Shown piece after piece: positions 47,713-56,357 of a stretch of DNA of 64,000 bases. The stretch lies in contig FLQS01000005.1 in NCBI GenBank assembly GCA_900078375.1, positions 95,270-159,269 on the forward strand, given 5' to 3'. Below the pieces are notes generated by a model. It saw nothing but the letters and a program-made list of their open reading frames with translations. It searched no databases and was not told the origin of the DNA. Each line of letters begins with the position of its first letter. Position 1 is the stretch's first letter. The translations under genes and the position numbers were made by a program. This stretch comes from an uncultured Mycobacterium sp. Lineage in GTDB: Bacteria; Actinomycetota; Actinomycetes; Mycobacteriales; Mycobacteriaceae.

Positions 47713-49680
47713 CTATGTCGTCAGGTCGTAGATCATCACCCTGCCGACGCGGATCGGGGTGAAGTTGCGCTGAACCCATTGCTGGATGAGCGCATTGGTG
47801 TCCAGGTGCCCCCACTGGTCCTCGTGGACCGGGTTGGTGACGATGAAATAGTGGATCCGCTTGGACAATACGAGGCGCAGGAAGGCATCGGGTGCCGGCG
47901 ATGGATCGGTGCCGTTGAAGCCGCCGACCGGCATCACCGGGTAGCCGCTGGCCAGTTGATAGCCGGCGGCACAGACCGATCCGACCGTAGCGGCCACCCA
48001 GGTGTAGCGCTGCGCATCGGCGTCGAGTAGGTCGACCAGTCGCCGGTCGGGCACGCCCGAGTCCAGCAGCGTGCAGCCCACCAGATGCATCCCCGCGCCC
48101 GGCGATCCTGCCGGCAGGAGGAATCCGGGTCCGGTGGCCACGGTGATCTCGGCCCGCGGGACCGGTCCGATGTCCTTGGTCATCGCGGTCACGACGCGGG
48201 GAACCGGCCCCGCGATCGGCATCGCGCCGACGTTCCCGCGCACCACCGTCGTGACGCTGTAGGCGGCCGGGCCGCCGAGAGCCACCAGCGCCGCCACCAC
48301 GACGACAACCGGCGTCCGGATGACTGCGGGGCCCAACCCAGCCAGGAGCACGACCGCGCCGATCGGGACCGCCCACCGCAGCCAGGGATAGTAATCAGGC
48401 ACATGCCGCAGCACGAGCACCGACGTCGCCGCGGTGGGCACCACTGCTGTCGCCAATACACCTTTGGCCCAGGTCTTTTCCCGCTCCCGCCAACACACCG
48501 CTGCGCCGATGCCGATCACCGCCGCGACCGGCGGGGCCAGCGCGACCGTGTAGTACGGATGGAAGATTCCCGCCATGAAGCTGAACACCAGCCCGGTGGT
48601 CAGCAGCCACAACACCCACACCAGGAGGCCGGCACGTTGCCGGTCACGCCGCGGAGTGCGCGCCCACCAGACCAGCACGGCGAGCGCGAAGACCAGCGCG
48701 GCGGGCAACAACCAGCCGATGTCACCGATCTGCTCTGGTTCGAACAGCCGGCCGACGCCGGGCTGCCCCCACGGATGCCCCGACGTTCGGCCGCCCAGGT
48801 GGACCGGTGAGATGAAGCCGGGTGAACCGGTACTGCCTGGCTCGTCGCCGTTGAGCCGGCCGATGCCGTTGTAGCGCAACGTCAGCTCGAGAATCGAATT
48901 GGTCTGCGTCCCACCGATCCACGGCCGCTTGCTCGCCGGCCACAGCTGCACGATCAGCACCCACCAGCCCGCGGCGACCCCGGCGGCACCCAGTCCGAGC
49001 ATCAGTTGCCCGGCCCGGGCGAGTATGGATCGCGGTCCGGCCAGCAGGTAGGTGATCGCCAGCGCCGGGATCACCAGCGCCACCTCGAGCTGTTTGGTCA
49101 GATACCCCAGCCCCAGGCATGCACCGCACAGCAGCAGCCAGCGCAGCCGGCCGTCGTCGACCGCCCGCAGTAGTGCCCACACCGCGGCGATCATCAGCAG
49201 GACCAACAGCGCATCGGGATTGTTGAAGCGGAAGATCGTGACAGCCACCGGAGTCAGCGCCAGCACCGTGCCGGCGATCAACGCGGCCGGCTCGCCGAAC
49301 GGCCGGCGCACGGTGTCCCACAGCAGCGCCACCGAACCGACCCCGATGAGAGCTTGCGGTACCAGGATGCTCCAGGCGTTGAGCCCGAACATGCGGATGG
49401 CAAGCGACGGCAGCCACAACGACAGTGGGGGTTTGTCGACGGTGATCGAGTTGGCGGCGTCCGAAGATCCGAACAGGAAGGCCTTCGGAGACTGCGCGCC
49501 GGCCTGTGCGGCAGCGGAGTAGAAGGCATTGGCCCAACCCGACCGGTCCAGGTCCCACAGGTAAAGCACGGCCGTTCCGGTCAGCAACGCCAGCAGCGTC
49601 CACCGTCGTGCCCCTACTTGCATCCGTCTCGGAATCGCCTGGGCTGTACCGATTCTCGGCGGGTCGACCGTGACGGTCAT
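47713..49680 (-). CDS. ArnT/PMT-like polyprenol-phosphate sugar glycosyltransferase
   Basis: The 655-residue membrane protein has about 11-12 helices. The first outside loop carries an acidic site (LWDLDRSGWANAFYSAAAQAG), as in GT39/GT83 enzymes that move a sugar from a polyprenyl-phosphate carrier onto a periplasmic acceptor. The last 180 residues form a soluble extracytoplasmic domain. It is four bases downstream of the GT2-GtrA gene, whose product probably makes and flips the lipid-linked sugar donor. Acceptors could be arabinogalactan, LAM or proteins. It lies next to phoPR. Confidence 0.88.
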   Translation of the reverse strand: MTVTVDPPRIGTAQAIPRRMQVGARRWTLLALLTGTAVLYLWDLDRSGWANAFYSAAAQAGAQSPKAFLFGSSDAANSITVDKPPLSLWLPSLAIRMFGLNAWSILVPQALIGVGSVALLWDTVRRPFGEPAALIAGTVLALTPVAVTIFRFNNPDALLVLLMIAAVWALLRAVDDGRLRWLLLCGACLGLGYLTKQLEVALVIPALAITYLLAGPRSILARAGQLMLGLGAAGVAAGWWVLIVQLWPASKRPWIGGTQTNSILELTLRYNGIGRLNGDEPGSTGSPGFISPVHLGGRTSGHPWGQPGVGRLFEPEQIGDIGWLLPAALVFALAVLVWWARTPRRDRQRAGLLVWVLWLLTTGLVFSFMAGIFHPYYTVALAPPVAAVIGIGAAVCWREREKTWAKGVLATAVVPTAATSVLVLRHVPDYYPWLRWAVPIGAVVLLAGLGPAVIRTPVVVVVAALVALGGPAAYSVTTVVRGNVGAMPIAGPVPRVVTAMTKDIGPVPRAEITVATGPGFLLPAGSPGAGMHLVGCTLLDSGVPDRRLVDLLDADAQRYTWVAATVGSVCAAGYQLASGYPVMPVGGFNGTDPSPAPDAFLRLVLSKRIHYFIVTNPVHEDQWGHLDTNALIQQWVQRNFTPIRVGRVMIYDLTT

Positions 49681-49684
49681 TGAG

Positions 49685-50905
49685 TCAGTGGGTCGACGCG
49701 CCGAACACCCGCCGCAGCGCGACGAAGCGCACGAGGGTGGCGACGAGGTTGGCGACAACCAGAACCGAGAGTTCGACACCCTTGCCGACGGTCGGATCGA
49801 AGCGGTGAAGCAGGTAGAGCGAGCCGCTGGTGATGGCCAGTCCGAAGCCGAACACCAGCAGGCCGCGGACGTGGTGGCGGGCCGCACCGGCACGGCCGCG
49901 GATGCCGAACGTGAAGGCTCGATTGGCGGCGGTGTTGGCCAGTGCGGTCAGCAGCAGTGCCGTCAGGTTGGCGGCCTGCGCGCCGAGCGCAGGATGCAGC
50001 GAAAGATACAGCAGTGCAAAGGCAATGGTGCTGGCGACGCCGATCAGACCGAAGCGCACCATCTGACCGACCATGCCGCGGGGCACCCCTGGCACCAGCG
50101 GTTCGCGGCCGAGTGCGGTCTGCAGATTGCGCAGCGGCAGGGCGCCGGTGGTCAGCGCCCGGCCCACGCGCCAGCAGCCTTTGAGGTCTTCGATCGCGGT
50201 GGCCAGGATGTCGACGCGGGAGTCGGGGTCGTCGATCCAGTCGACCGGCACCTCGTGGATCCGCAGGCCGGCCTTCTCGGCCAGCACCAGCAGTTCGGTG
50301 TCGAAGAACCAGCCGGTGTCGACCACCAGCGGTAGCAGTTGGCGCGCGACATCGGCGCGCAGTGCCTTGAAGCCGCACTGGGCATCGGAGAAGCGGGCGC
50401 CGAGAAGCCCCCGCAGCAGCAGGTTGTAACCGCGGGACACCACCTCACGCTTGACGCCACGCACCACCTGCGAGGACGCGGCCAGCCGCGAGCCGATGGC
50501 GATATCGGAGTGCCCGGACACGAGCGGCGCCACCAACGGCATCAGCGCCGAGAGATGGGTGGACAGGTCGACGTCCATGTAGGCCACCACGTCGGCCGAC
50601 GAGGACGCCCACGCGGCGGCCAGCGCCCCGCCGCGCCCCTTTTCGTCGAGGTGGAGCACCTCGACGTCGCGCAGTTCCTCGCTGAGCTGGCGAGCCACCG
50701 CCAGCGTTGCGTCGGTACTTGCGTTGTCGGCCACGATGATTCGCGCGCGGTAGGGCACCTCATCCTGGAGGTACTGGTGCAACCGGCGTACGCAGGCCGG
50801 TAGGTCGTGTTCCTCGTTGTAAACCGGGATGACGATGTCGAGAATGTAGCGACCCCCGATGCCGATCGGAGCAGTGCGCTGCTCGGCCGGCAGGGTGTCG
50901 GTCAT
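49685..50905 (-). CDS. GT2 polyprenol-phosphate sugar transferase fused to a GtrA domain
   Basis: The 406-residue protein has an N-terminal GT2 domain (IVIPVYNEEHDLPACV, the DVD in AYMDVDLSTHL, FSDAQCGFKALR) resembling dolichyl-phosphate sugar synthases. From about residue 270 a GtrA domain of four helices follows (MVRFGLIGVASTIAFALLYL), thought to flip the lipid-linked sugar. It supplies donor to the ArnT-like enzyme four bases downstream. A PhoP-box-like repeat lies 45 bp upstream of its ATG. Confidence 0.92.
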   Translation of the reverse strand: MTDTLPAEQRTAPIGIGGRYILDIVIPVYNEEHDLPACVRRLHQYLQDEVPYRARIIVADNASTDATLAVARQLSEELRDVEVLHLDEKGRGGALAAAWASSSADVVAYMDVDLSTHLSALMPLVAPLVSGHSDIAIGSRLAASSQVVRGVKREVVSRGYNLLLRGLLGARFSDAQCGFKALRADVARQLLPLVVDTGWFFDTELLVLAEKAGLRIHEVPVDWIDDPDSRVDILATAIEDLKGCWRVGRALTTGALPLRNLQTALGREPLVPGVPRGMVGQMVRFGLIGVASTIAFALLYLSLHPALGAQAANLTALLLTALANTAANRAFTFGIRGRAGAARHHVRGLLVFGFGLAITSGSLYLLHRFDPTVGKGVELSVLVVANLVATLVRFVALRRVFGASTH

Positions 50906-50950
50906 GGGAATGATGCTCGCCGCTCAAGCTGCCGTCACACTGGGCCGGAT

Positions 50951-50968
50951 CTGCGGGGTTCCTGTGAG
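50951..50968 (-). promoter_or_regulatory. PhoP-box-like direct repeat upstream of the GT2/ArnT pair
   Basis: Read on the minus strand it is CTCACAG-GAAC-CCCGCAG. It is identical at 16 of 18 positions to the site upstream of phoP and placed at the same distance (45 bp) and orientation relative to the next start codon. It also lies 46 bp before the HIT gene on the other strand. Confidence 0.6.
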
Positions 50969-51014
50969 CCAGCTCGATAACTAACCGCAGTCGGCCCCTC
51001 ATATGCTTGGCGCC

Positions 51015-51419
51015 ATGGCCTCCGTCTTCACCAAGATCATCAACCGCGAACTGCCGGGACGATTCGTCTACGAGGACGACGAGGTCGTCGCGTTTCTGAC
51101 AATCGAACCGATGACCCACGGGCACACCCTGGTGGTTCCCCGCGCCGAGGTCGACAACTGGCAAGACGTCGACCCGGCCTTGTTCAACAAGGTGATGGCG
51201 GTGGCGCAGCAGATCGGCAAGGCAGTGTGCGCGGCGTTCGGCGCCGAACGGTCCGGCGTGATCATCGCCGGGCTGGAGGTGCCGCACTTGCACGTGCACG
51301 TGTTCCCGGCGCGCAACCTCGCCGACTTCGGTTTCGCCCATGTGGACCGCAACCCGTCGCCCGCGTCGCTGGACGACGCCCAGGCCAGGATCAAAGCCGC
51401 GCTGGCCGAACTCCGTTAG
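51015..51419 (+). CDS. HIT-family nucleotide hydrolase (Rv0759c-like)
   Basis: The 134-residue HIT protein has the catalytic histidine triad in [13 protein letters not shown] and the N-terminal [22 protein letters not shown]-type members hydrolyse AMP-linked substrates such as aminoacyl- or lipid-adenylates. ATG 51015 gives the family start (ASVFTKI). The 3' end overlaps phoR by 29 bases, convergent. Confidence 0.93.
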   Translation: MASVFTKIINRELPGRFVYEDDEVVAFLTIEPMTHGHTLVVPRAEVDNWQDVDPALFNKVMAVAQQIGKAVCAAFGAERSGVIIAGLEVPHLHVHVFPARNLADFGFAHVDRNPSPASLDDAQARIKAALAELR

Positions 51420-52848
51420 AAGGGACCGGCGTCGGCACGTCGGCGATACGCGGCAGGCTGACCGAGAAGCAGCAGCCCTGCCCTGGCGCGGTCCGCACCG
51501 TGACCCGCCCGCCATGCGCGTACACCAGGGAGTCGACGATCGACAGGCCAAGCCCCGTCCCGCCGCTGGTGCGGGCGCGGGAGGAGTCGGTGCGGTAGAA
51601 CCGCTCGAACACCCGCTGCGCGTCCTCAGGCGTCATGCCCGGCCCCTCGTCGACGACCTCGATCACGGCATCATCGGCGGCCGTCCCCACCCGGACGACG
51701 ATCCGCGCGGTTTCCGGGGTGTGCTGCAGGGCGTTGGCCATCAGGTTGCCCAGCACCTGGCGCAACCGGGCCTCGTCGCCGAGGACTTCGGGAGTGCCGG
51801 GGCCGTCGAACACCTCCATGGCGATGGTGCGCTTCGGAGCGATGGACTGAGCGTCGTGCACAGCATCGGTGGCCAGTAACAACAGGTCAACCCGGCGTTG
51901 TTCGAGCGGGCGCTGCGCATCGAGGCGGGCCAGCAGCAGCAGATCGTCGACGAGCAGCCCCATCCGCCGCGATTCGCTTTCGATGCGCGACATCAGCATC
52001 TCGACGTCGCGGGCCGCGCCCTGCCGGTAGAGCTCGGCGAAGCCGCGGATGGTGGTCAGCGGGGTGCGCAACTCGTGGCTGGCGTCGGTGATGAACCGCC
52101 GCATCCGTTCCTCCGACGTCCGCGCCGCCTCGGCGGATTCCCCCGACGACGCCATCGCAGACTGGATCTGCGCGAGCATGCCGTTGAGCGCCAGCGACAG
52201 CCGGCCGACTTCGGTACGCGGATCTCGTTCTGGCACACGACGATCGAGCTGACCGGCGGCGATCGCGGCGGCGGTCTTCTCGACTTCGACCAGGGGCCGC
52301 AGGCTGCGATGCACCACCCAATATCCGGCGACGCCGAGGATCACCAGCACCGCGGTGCCGATGGCGACCTGCGACCAGGCCAGGCTGCGCACAGTGGACT
52401 GGATATCGGACAGGTCGATGGCCACGGTGGTCAGTTCACCGTTGGGGCCCTGCACCGATACTGCGCGCCATTGGACCGGCGAGTGGTCCAGCGAGTCGAC
52501 GGTCACCGGTGCGGAGCCCACGTCGTTGTCGTCGGGAAGGGCGGGTTCAGCGTCCCGGTCGTTGACGGCCATCCAGATGTGGCCGTCGGCGTCGACGCCG
52601 CGAACGTAGAAGTCCGACGGCGGGCGGGCCGGGTTCGGACCCTCGTCGGGTGGGGGCATTCGGCGCGGGGCCTGCGCCCAACCGCGCGAGGCGTCCAGCA
52701 GGGTCTGGTCGGCGCGGTTGATGAGGTCGTGCTGCAGGGTCGAGGTGACGGCGATCCCAGAGGCCAGCAACCCGCAGCCCACGAGCAGCAGCATGGCGGC
52801 CACCAGGCTGACTCGCAGCGGCAGCGCTCGATGGTAGGGACCGGGCAT
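51391..52848 (-). CDS. phoR: Sensor histidine kinase PhoR
   Basis: The 485-residue kinase has a first membrane helix (about 13-35), an extracytoplasmic sensor of about 120 residues, a second helix (about 158-180), HAMP, the phospho-acceptor H258 in [11 protein letters not shown]-box [12 protein letters not shown] and G-box GTGLGLSIV. It phosphorylates PhoP and responds to acidity and other envelope cues in M. tuberculosis. It lies 38 bases after phoP on the same strand. Confidence 0.95.
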   Translation of the reverse strand: MPGPYHRALPLRVSLVAAMLLLVGCGLLASGIAVTSTLQHDLINRADQTLLDASRGWAQAPRRMPPPDEGPNPARPPSDFYVRGVDADGHIWMAVNDRDAEPALPDDNDVGSAPVTVDSLDHSPVQWRAVSVQGPNGELTTVAIDLSDIQSTVRSLAWSQVAIGTAVLVILGVAGYWVVHRSLRPLVEVEKTAAAIAAGQLDRRVPERDPRTEVGRLSLALNGMLAQIQSAMASSGESAEAARTSEERMRRFITDASHELRTPLTTIRGFAELYRQGAARDVEMLMSRIESESRRMGLLVDDLLLLARLDAQRPLEQRRVDLLLLATDAVHDAQSIAPKRTIAMEVFDGPGTPEVLGDEARLRQVLGNLMANALQHTPETARIVVRVGTAADDAVIEVVDEGPGMTPEDAQRVFERFYRTDSSRARTSGGTGLGLSIVDSLVYAHGGRVTVRTAPGQGCCFSVSLPRIADVPTPVPSNGVRPARL

Positions 52849-52886
52849 TTCTCTATTGTTCGCGCCGATCGGCGCGGCGCGCCGGA

Positions 52887-53606
52887 TTACCGCGGCTCCC
52901 GCAGCACGTATCCGACGCCGCGCAGGGTGTGCAGGAGGCGCTTTTCGCCGGTGTCGATCTTGCGGCGCAGGTAGGAGACGTAGGACTCCACGACGTTGAC
53001 GTCACCGCCGAAGTCGTAGCGCCAGACATGGTCGAGGATTTTGGGCTTGCTTAGCACGGTGCCGGCGTTGATGACGAAGTAGCGCAGCAGGGTGAATTCG
53101 GTCGGTGACAGCGAGACGGGCTCGCCGGCCTTCCACACCTCATGGGTGTCCTCGTCGAGTTCGATGTCGGCGAAGCTGAGGCGCGAGTTGCGCGGCTCCT
53201 CGACGCCCTTGCCGGCACGGCGCAGGATGACGCGCAGCCGGGCGACGACCTCTTCGAGGCTGAACGGTTTGGTGACGTAGTCGTCGCCGCCGAGGGTGAG
53301 GCCGGCGATCTTGTCCTGCAGGCTGTCACGGGCGGTGAGGAACAGCGCCGGGGCGTCGATACCGTCGGCACGCAGCCGGCGCAGCACACCGAACCCGTCC
53401 ATGCCGGGCATCATGACGTCGAGAATCACCGCGTCCGGGCGGACCTCACGGGCCCGGTCAAGGGCGGCGGGACCGCTGGAGGCGGTGTGGACCTCGAATC
53501 CCTGAAACTTCAGGCTTACGGAGAGCAGTTCGACAATATTGGTCTCGTCGTCGACGACGAGGACGCGTGCCTCGGGCTTTAATTCAGTTGTGACAGGTGC
53601 GGCCAT
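52887..53606 (-). CDS. phoP: Response regulator PhoP
   Basis: The 239-residue OmpR/PhoB-type regulator has the acid pocket D19/D20, phospho-site D63 in ILDVMMPGMDG, K113 in VTKPFS, and a C-terminal winged helix (SLSPTEFTLLRYF, VNVVESYVSYLRRKI). It is almost identical to M. tuberculosis PhoP as I recall it, apart from a shorter N-terminus, so DNA specificity should be the same. PhoP controls lipid and virulence genes there. Confidence 0.97.
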   Translation of the reverse strand: MAAPVTTELKPEARVLVVDDETNIVELLSVSLKFQGFEVHTASSGPAALDRAREVRPDAVILDVMMPGMDGFGVLRRLRADGIDAPALFLTARDSLQDKIAGLTLGGDDYVTKPFSLEEVVARLRVILRRAGKGVEEPRNSRLSFADIELDEDTHEVWKAGEPVSLSPTEFTLLRYFVINAGTVLSKPKILDHVWRYDFGGDVNVVESYVSYLRRKIDTGEKRLLHTLRGVGYVLREPR

Positions 53607-53651
53607 GCTGTCAATTTCCTCTCACATTGTTGAACTGGGGCTGCCGGGGCG

Positions 53652-53669
53652 CTGTGAGGTTCCTGTGAG
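53652..53669 (-). promoter_or_regulatory. PhoP box upstream of phoP
   Basis: On the minus strand CTCACAG-GAAC-CTCACAG is a perfect 7-4-7 direct repeat with an 11-bp period, the form bound by PhoP dimers. It starts 45 bp upstream of the phoP ATG, consistent with autoregulation. The divergent repeat-protein gene begins 66 bp on the other side. Confidence 0.8.
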
Positions 53670-53734
53670 TTGTCGTTTGCACTGGATAACCGATACCCCC
53701 GGTCACAAACTTCCCGCGCTCCTACACTTGTGCG

Positions 53735-54478
53735 ATGGACCTGGCGAAGACGCTGGTTGGGATGGCGACCACACCGGTGCGGGTGGGGCTGGCCGCGGCC
53801 GAGGCGGGGCTCGATGTCGCCAAAGCGGGCATTGACCTGACCAAACGGACCCTCGGCGAGGCGGGAACGGCGTCGCCGAACTCGGTGGCCCAGATGTTCG
53901 GCCTCGAGGACACCATTGCGCGGGCGAACAAGCTCGCCCAGCTGCTCGATGACGACGCCCCGCTGGGCCGGGCGCTGGCGCCCGACGGTCCGCTGGATCG
54001 GCTGATGCGGCCGGGCGGGCTGATCGACCGGGTGACCGCACCGGACGGGGTGCTCGACCGGCTCACCACCGAGGGTGGCGGGCTGGAGCGATCGCTGGCG
54101 CCGGGCGGGCTGGTGGACCAGCTGCTCGACGAGGACGGCCTGATCGAGCGGATTCTGGGCGAGGACGGACTGGCCGATCGCCTGCTGGCCGAGGGCGGCC
54201 TGGTCGACAAGCTCACCGCGCGCAACGGTCCCCTGGAGCAGTTGGCCGACGTCGCCGACACGTTGAATAGGTTGGCGCCCGGGCTGGAGGCGCTCGCGCC
54301 GACGATCGACACGCTGCGTGAGGCGGTCACCACGCTGAGCCTGGTGGTGAACCCGCTGAGCAATATCGCCGACCGGATCCCGATACCGGGGCGTCGGCGG
54401 AGCTACACGCCGCCGCGGACGATCAGCTCCGAGCGGGTGCGCGGCGACCGGTTGGTCATCGACGACGACGATCAGTGA
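53735..54478 (+). CDS. Decapeptide-repeat protein (Rv0756c-like)
   Basis: The 247-residue protein contains at least nine consecutive ten-residue units from about residue 75 to 170 with no indels, consensus G-x-[LIV]-[DE]-[RKQ]-[LIV]-x3-[DG] (for example GLIERILGED, GLADRLLAEG, GLVDKLTARN). An amphipathic N-terminus (TLVGMATTPVRVGLAAAEAG) and a basic tail flank them. No signal peptide or enzyme motif is seen. It is divergent from phoP and conserved there in mycobacteria. The function is unknown; the regular repeat suggests a solenoid or a scaffold. Confidence 0.85.
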   Translation: MDLAKTLVGMATTPVRVGLAAAEAGLDVAKAGIDLTKRTLGEAGTASPNSVAQMFGLEDTIARANKLAQLLDDDAPLGRALAPDGPLDRLMRPGGLIDRVTAPDGVLDRLTTEGGGLERSLAPGGLVDQLLDEDGLIERILGEDGLADRLLAEGGLVDKLTARNGPLEQLADVADTLNRLAPGLEALAPTIDTLREAVTTLSLVVNPLSNIADRIPIPGRRRSYTPPRTISSERVRGDRLVIDDDDQ

Positions 54479-54523
54479 CTTCGCTAGTCTGTTAGACGTG
54501 TCGGCCCTTCCCGGGCCGGGCAT

Positions 54524-54595
54524 GCCTCCTTAGCTCAGCGGTAGAGCAACGCTCTTGTAAAGCGTAGGCCATCGGTTCGATCCCGATAGGGGGCT
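54524..54595 (+). tRNA. tRNA-Thr (anticodon TGT)
   Basis: A cloverleaf can be drawn. The acceptor stem GCCTCCT pairs with AGGGGGC with one G-T pair. The D arm contains TAGCTCAGCGGTAGAGCA. The anticodon stem ACGCT/AGCGT encloses the loop CTTGTAA (anticodon TGT), and the T arm contains GGTTCGATCC. The terminal CCA is not encoded, as usual in this phylum. Confidence 0.93.
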
Positions 54596-54700
54596 CGCGC
54601 TCTCTCAATATATCTGCAGGTAGAGGTCTCATTAGCGCTCGATCCGCCGACGCGAACCCGCTCTACCCACACTTTCGTGCACCTTCCCAGCAAACAGTTG

Positions 54701-55111
54701 TTAGAACGATTTGCCGTCGGCGTACCGCTGCCGTCGGTAGTAGCGTCCATTACCGCGATTCTTCGCTTTGTATGTCGGCAGCTGGCTGTCGCAATTCGGA
54801 CAGATGAGCCGCAGATTCATGCGGCTGTTGTTGGTCGCGTCCCCGTCCACGTGATCGAGGATCAGCACGAGGGGCACGCCATTCCAGTTGTCCCTCATTC
54901 GACAGATGGCGCAGCACCCGCCCTGCTGGGAAGCGAGGTAGTCCCGGACGTAGTGACCTCGGTGAGACATAGCCCCGCCACATACGCCAGTCTCGAGCCA
55001 GGCTCTCAAAAGCAACTTCCGCCGATGCGACTGTTGGCACGCATTCGAGCAGAAGACCCTGGCCAGACGGCCTTCGATATCGACTCCGCATCCGACACAT
55101 TTGATCAACAT
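54701..55111 (-). CDS. HNH endonuclease
   Basis: The 136-residue nuclease has two zinc-finger-like cysteine pairs at the N-terminus (CVGCG ... FCSNAC). An HNH core of the GIVE-like type follows: CCAICRMRD, VLILDHVDGDATNNSRMNLRLIC, PNCDSQ. It resembles homing or phage-borne HNH enzymes that cut DNA. It lies about 105 bases from a tRNA gene in a stretch less GC-biased than its surroundings, suggesting it came in on a mobile element. No integrase or att repeat was found. Confidence 0.85.
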   Translation of the reverse strand: MLIKCVGCGVDIEGRLARVFCSNACQQSHRRKLLLRAWLETGVCGGAMSHRGHYVRDYLASQQGGCCAICRMRDNWNGVPLVLILDHVDGDATNNSRMNLRLICPNCDSQLPTYKAKNRGNGRYYRRQRYADGKSF

Positions 55112-55421
55112 GAAGTGACGCTACCGCTGAGCACTGACAAATTCGGGGCTCGACCTGTCAGCGAATGCCATTCCTACAGAACGTATCTCGGGTCCGAAGG
55201 CAGTTCATTCGCTGTACGGATGCGTCCGTCGGTTTCGTGGTGAGGAAACCCGCGTGACACCGACATCAGCCTCGATCACCTCACCCGACTGCTCGGCTAC
55301 TCCGAGCAATCCGTCCTGACCCGATCCTGTCAACGCTGGTTCACCACCACCCCCACGGCATACCGCGATAGCCACTAACGTCTGACTCACCCGGATTGCC
55401 CGCGCGCGAGGAGATAAGTCG
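55112..55421. other. Gene-poor 310-base stretch with a decayed regulator
   Basis: No intact gene is seen between the HNH gene and the EthD-like gene. Bases 55244-55378 hold the AraC remnant described separately. The rest (55112-55243 and 55379-55421) shows only a ribosome site (GAGGAG) for the EthD-like gene and no convincing promoter. Confidence 0.6.
55244..55378 (+). pseudogene. C-terminal remnant of an AraC-family regulator
   Basis: In the frame ending with TAA at 55376-55378, about 44 residues read as the last AraC helix-turn-helix: DISLDHLTRLLGYSEQSVL, then RWFTTTPTAYRDSH. This matches the family pattern LGYSExSxFxRxFxRWFGxTPxxYR. A TGA at 55241-55243 cuts it off, and no start or N-terminal domain remains. 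It sits 43 bases before an EthD-like gene, recalling eth clusters controlled by AraC-type EthR. Confidence 0.75.
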
Positions 55422-55742
55422 ATGTCCGAAACCAAGATCACCGTCATCTACGACAACCCCACGAACCCCGAGGCCTTTGAGGCCGCCTTCGGTGCCGAGC
55501 AGCTCGACGCCGCCCGTCGAATCCCGGGCTACATCCGGTTCGAGTCGTCGAAGGTGTGGCCGAAGGAAGACGGCAGCCCGACGCCCGCGCATCGGTCGAT
55601 CGACCTGTATTACCCCGACTACGACGCCGCGAGCGCAGCCGTCGCCACACCGGAGGCGGGCGCGTTCTTCGAAGCCATGGCACGACTGTCCACCGGGGGG
55701 GTGCGAGTGCTGTTCTCCGACATCGAAATACCGCAACAATGA
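55422..55742 (+). CDS. EthD-domain protein
   Basis: The 106-residue protein is a dimeric alpha+beta barrel of the EthD type: ITVIYDNPTNPEAFEAAF at the start and RSIDLYYPDYDAASAAVATPE in the second half. In Rhodococcus EthD is needed for P450-driven ethyl tert-butyl ether breakdown; most homologs are uncharacterised. A GAGGAG site precedes ATG 55422. The gene's likely activator is the broken AraC fragment just upstream. Confidence 0.8.
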   Translation: MSETKITVIYDNPTNPEAFEAAFGAEQLDAARRIPGYIRFESSKVWPKEDGSPTPAHRSIDLYYPDYDAASAAVATPEAGAFFEAMARLSTGGVRVLFSDIEIPQQ

Positions 55743-55765
55743 TGTGAGCCCCCAATGGGTGTTAA

Positions 55766-56203
55766 TCAGACTGGGTGCGTAGCCCCGCGCCACGGATAGA
55801 TCATGTTGGTCGTGACATCGACGATGCCCTCGGAGTTCCAGTACCAGTCGTGGCATGCGTTCCAGTCCCAGCTCAGGACTTGACTACCCGGAATCGCCGG
55901 ATCACCGGGACACCAATGCGTGCACGTCAGCCCCGATGGGCAGTTGCCACCTTGATAGCTGGGACCTGTCTGCGCGTGAGCGGTGCCCGACGTCCACCCG
56001 GCAAGGCCGAGTCCGCCGGACACGATCACGGCAGACGCCAGCCGTGCGGCCCAGTTCATTGCGGACACGGCGACGGGACGAACAGCCCCATGCACCATCC
56101 CGGTGGAACGGGCGGAGTCCGGAACGGCCCGGCGGGCGGCGGGGCGGGCGGGTTGTCTCAACGCCGCGGCGATGATCCGCTTGCGAGTGGGAGTGGTCTT
56201 CAT
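55766..56203 (-). CDS. Small secreted cysteine-containing protein
   Basis: The 145-residue protein has a basic N-terminus of about 48 residues, then MNWAARLASAVIVSGGLGLAG ending in GTAHAQ, a signal peptide with AHA cleavage. The mature part, about 69 residues, has four cysteines (CPSGLTCTHWC, NACHDWYW) and is Trp-rich, as in small exported mycobacterial proteins. ATG 56203 has an AGAAGGA site; an internal start at residue 49 would give a normal-length signal. Function unknown. Confidence 0.65.
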   Translation of the reverse strand: MKTTPTRKRIIAAALRQPARPAARRAVPDSARSTGMVHGAVRPVAVSAMNWAARLASAVIVSGGLGLAGWTSGTAHAQTGPSYQGGNCPSGLTCTHWCPGDPAIPGSQVLSWDWNACHDWYWNSEGIVDVTTNMIYPWRGATHPV

Positions 56204-56357
56204 GTGGTGATCCTTCTAGTGCCGCGACGCAGTGTGTGGCGTCCTGCTGACAGGTTCACACGCGGCCAAGCGCTACCGATCCCAACAACGTAACAACCAC
56301 CGGCAGTGAGACCCGCGTAGTGACACGCCAGTTCCTCAGGTGTACAACGCTTATGTG

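Noticed and set aside
54600..55421. A full prophage or genomic island at the tRNA-Thr gene.
   Set aside because: No integrase, att repeat or phage structural gene is visible; only an HNH gene and a regulator remnant remain.
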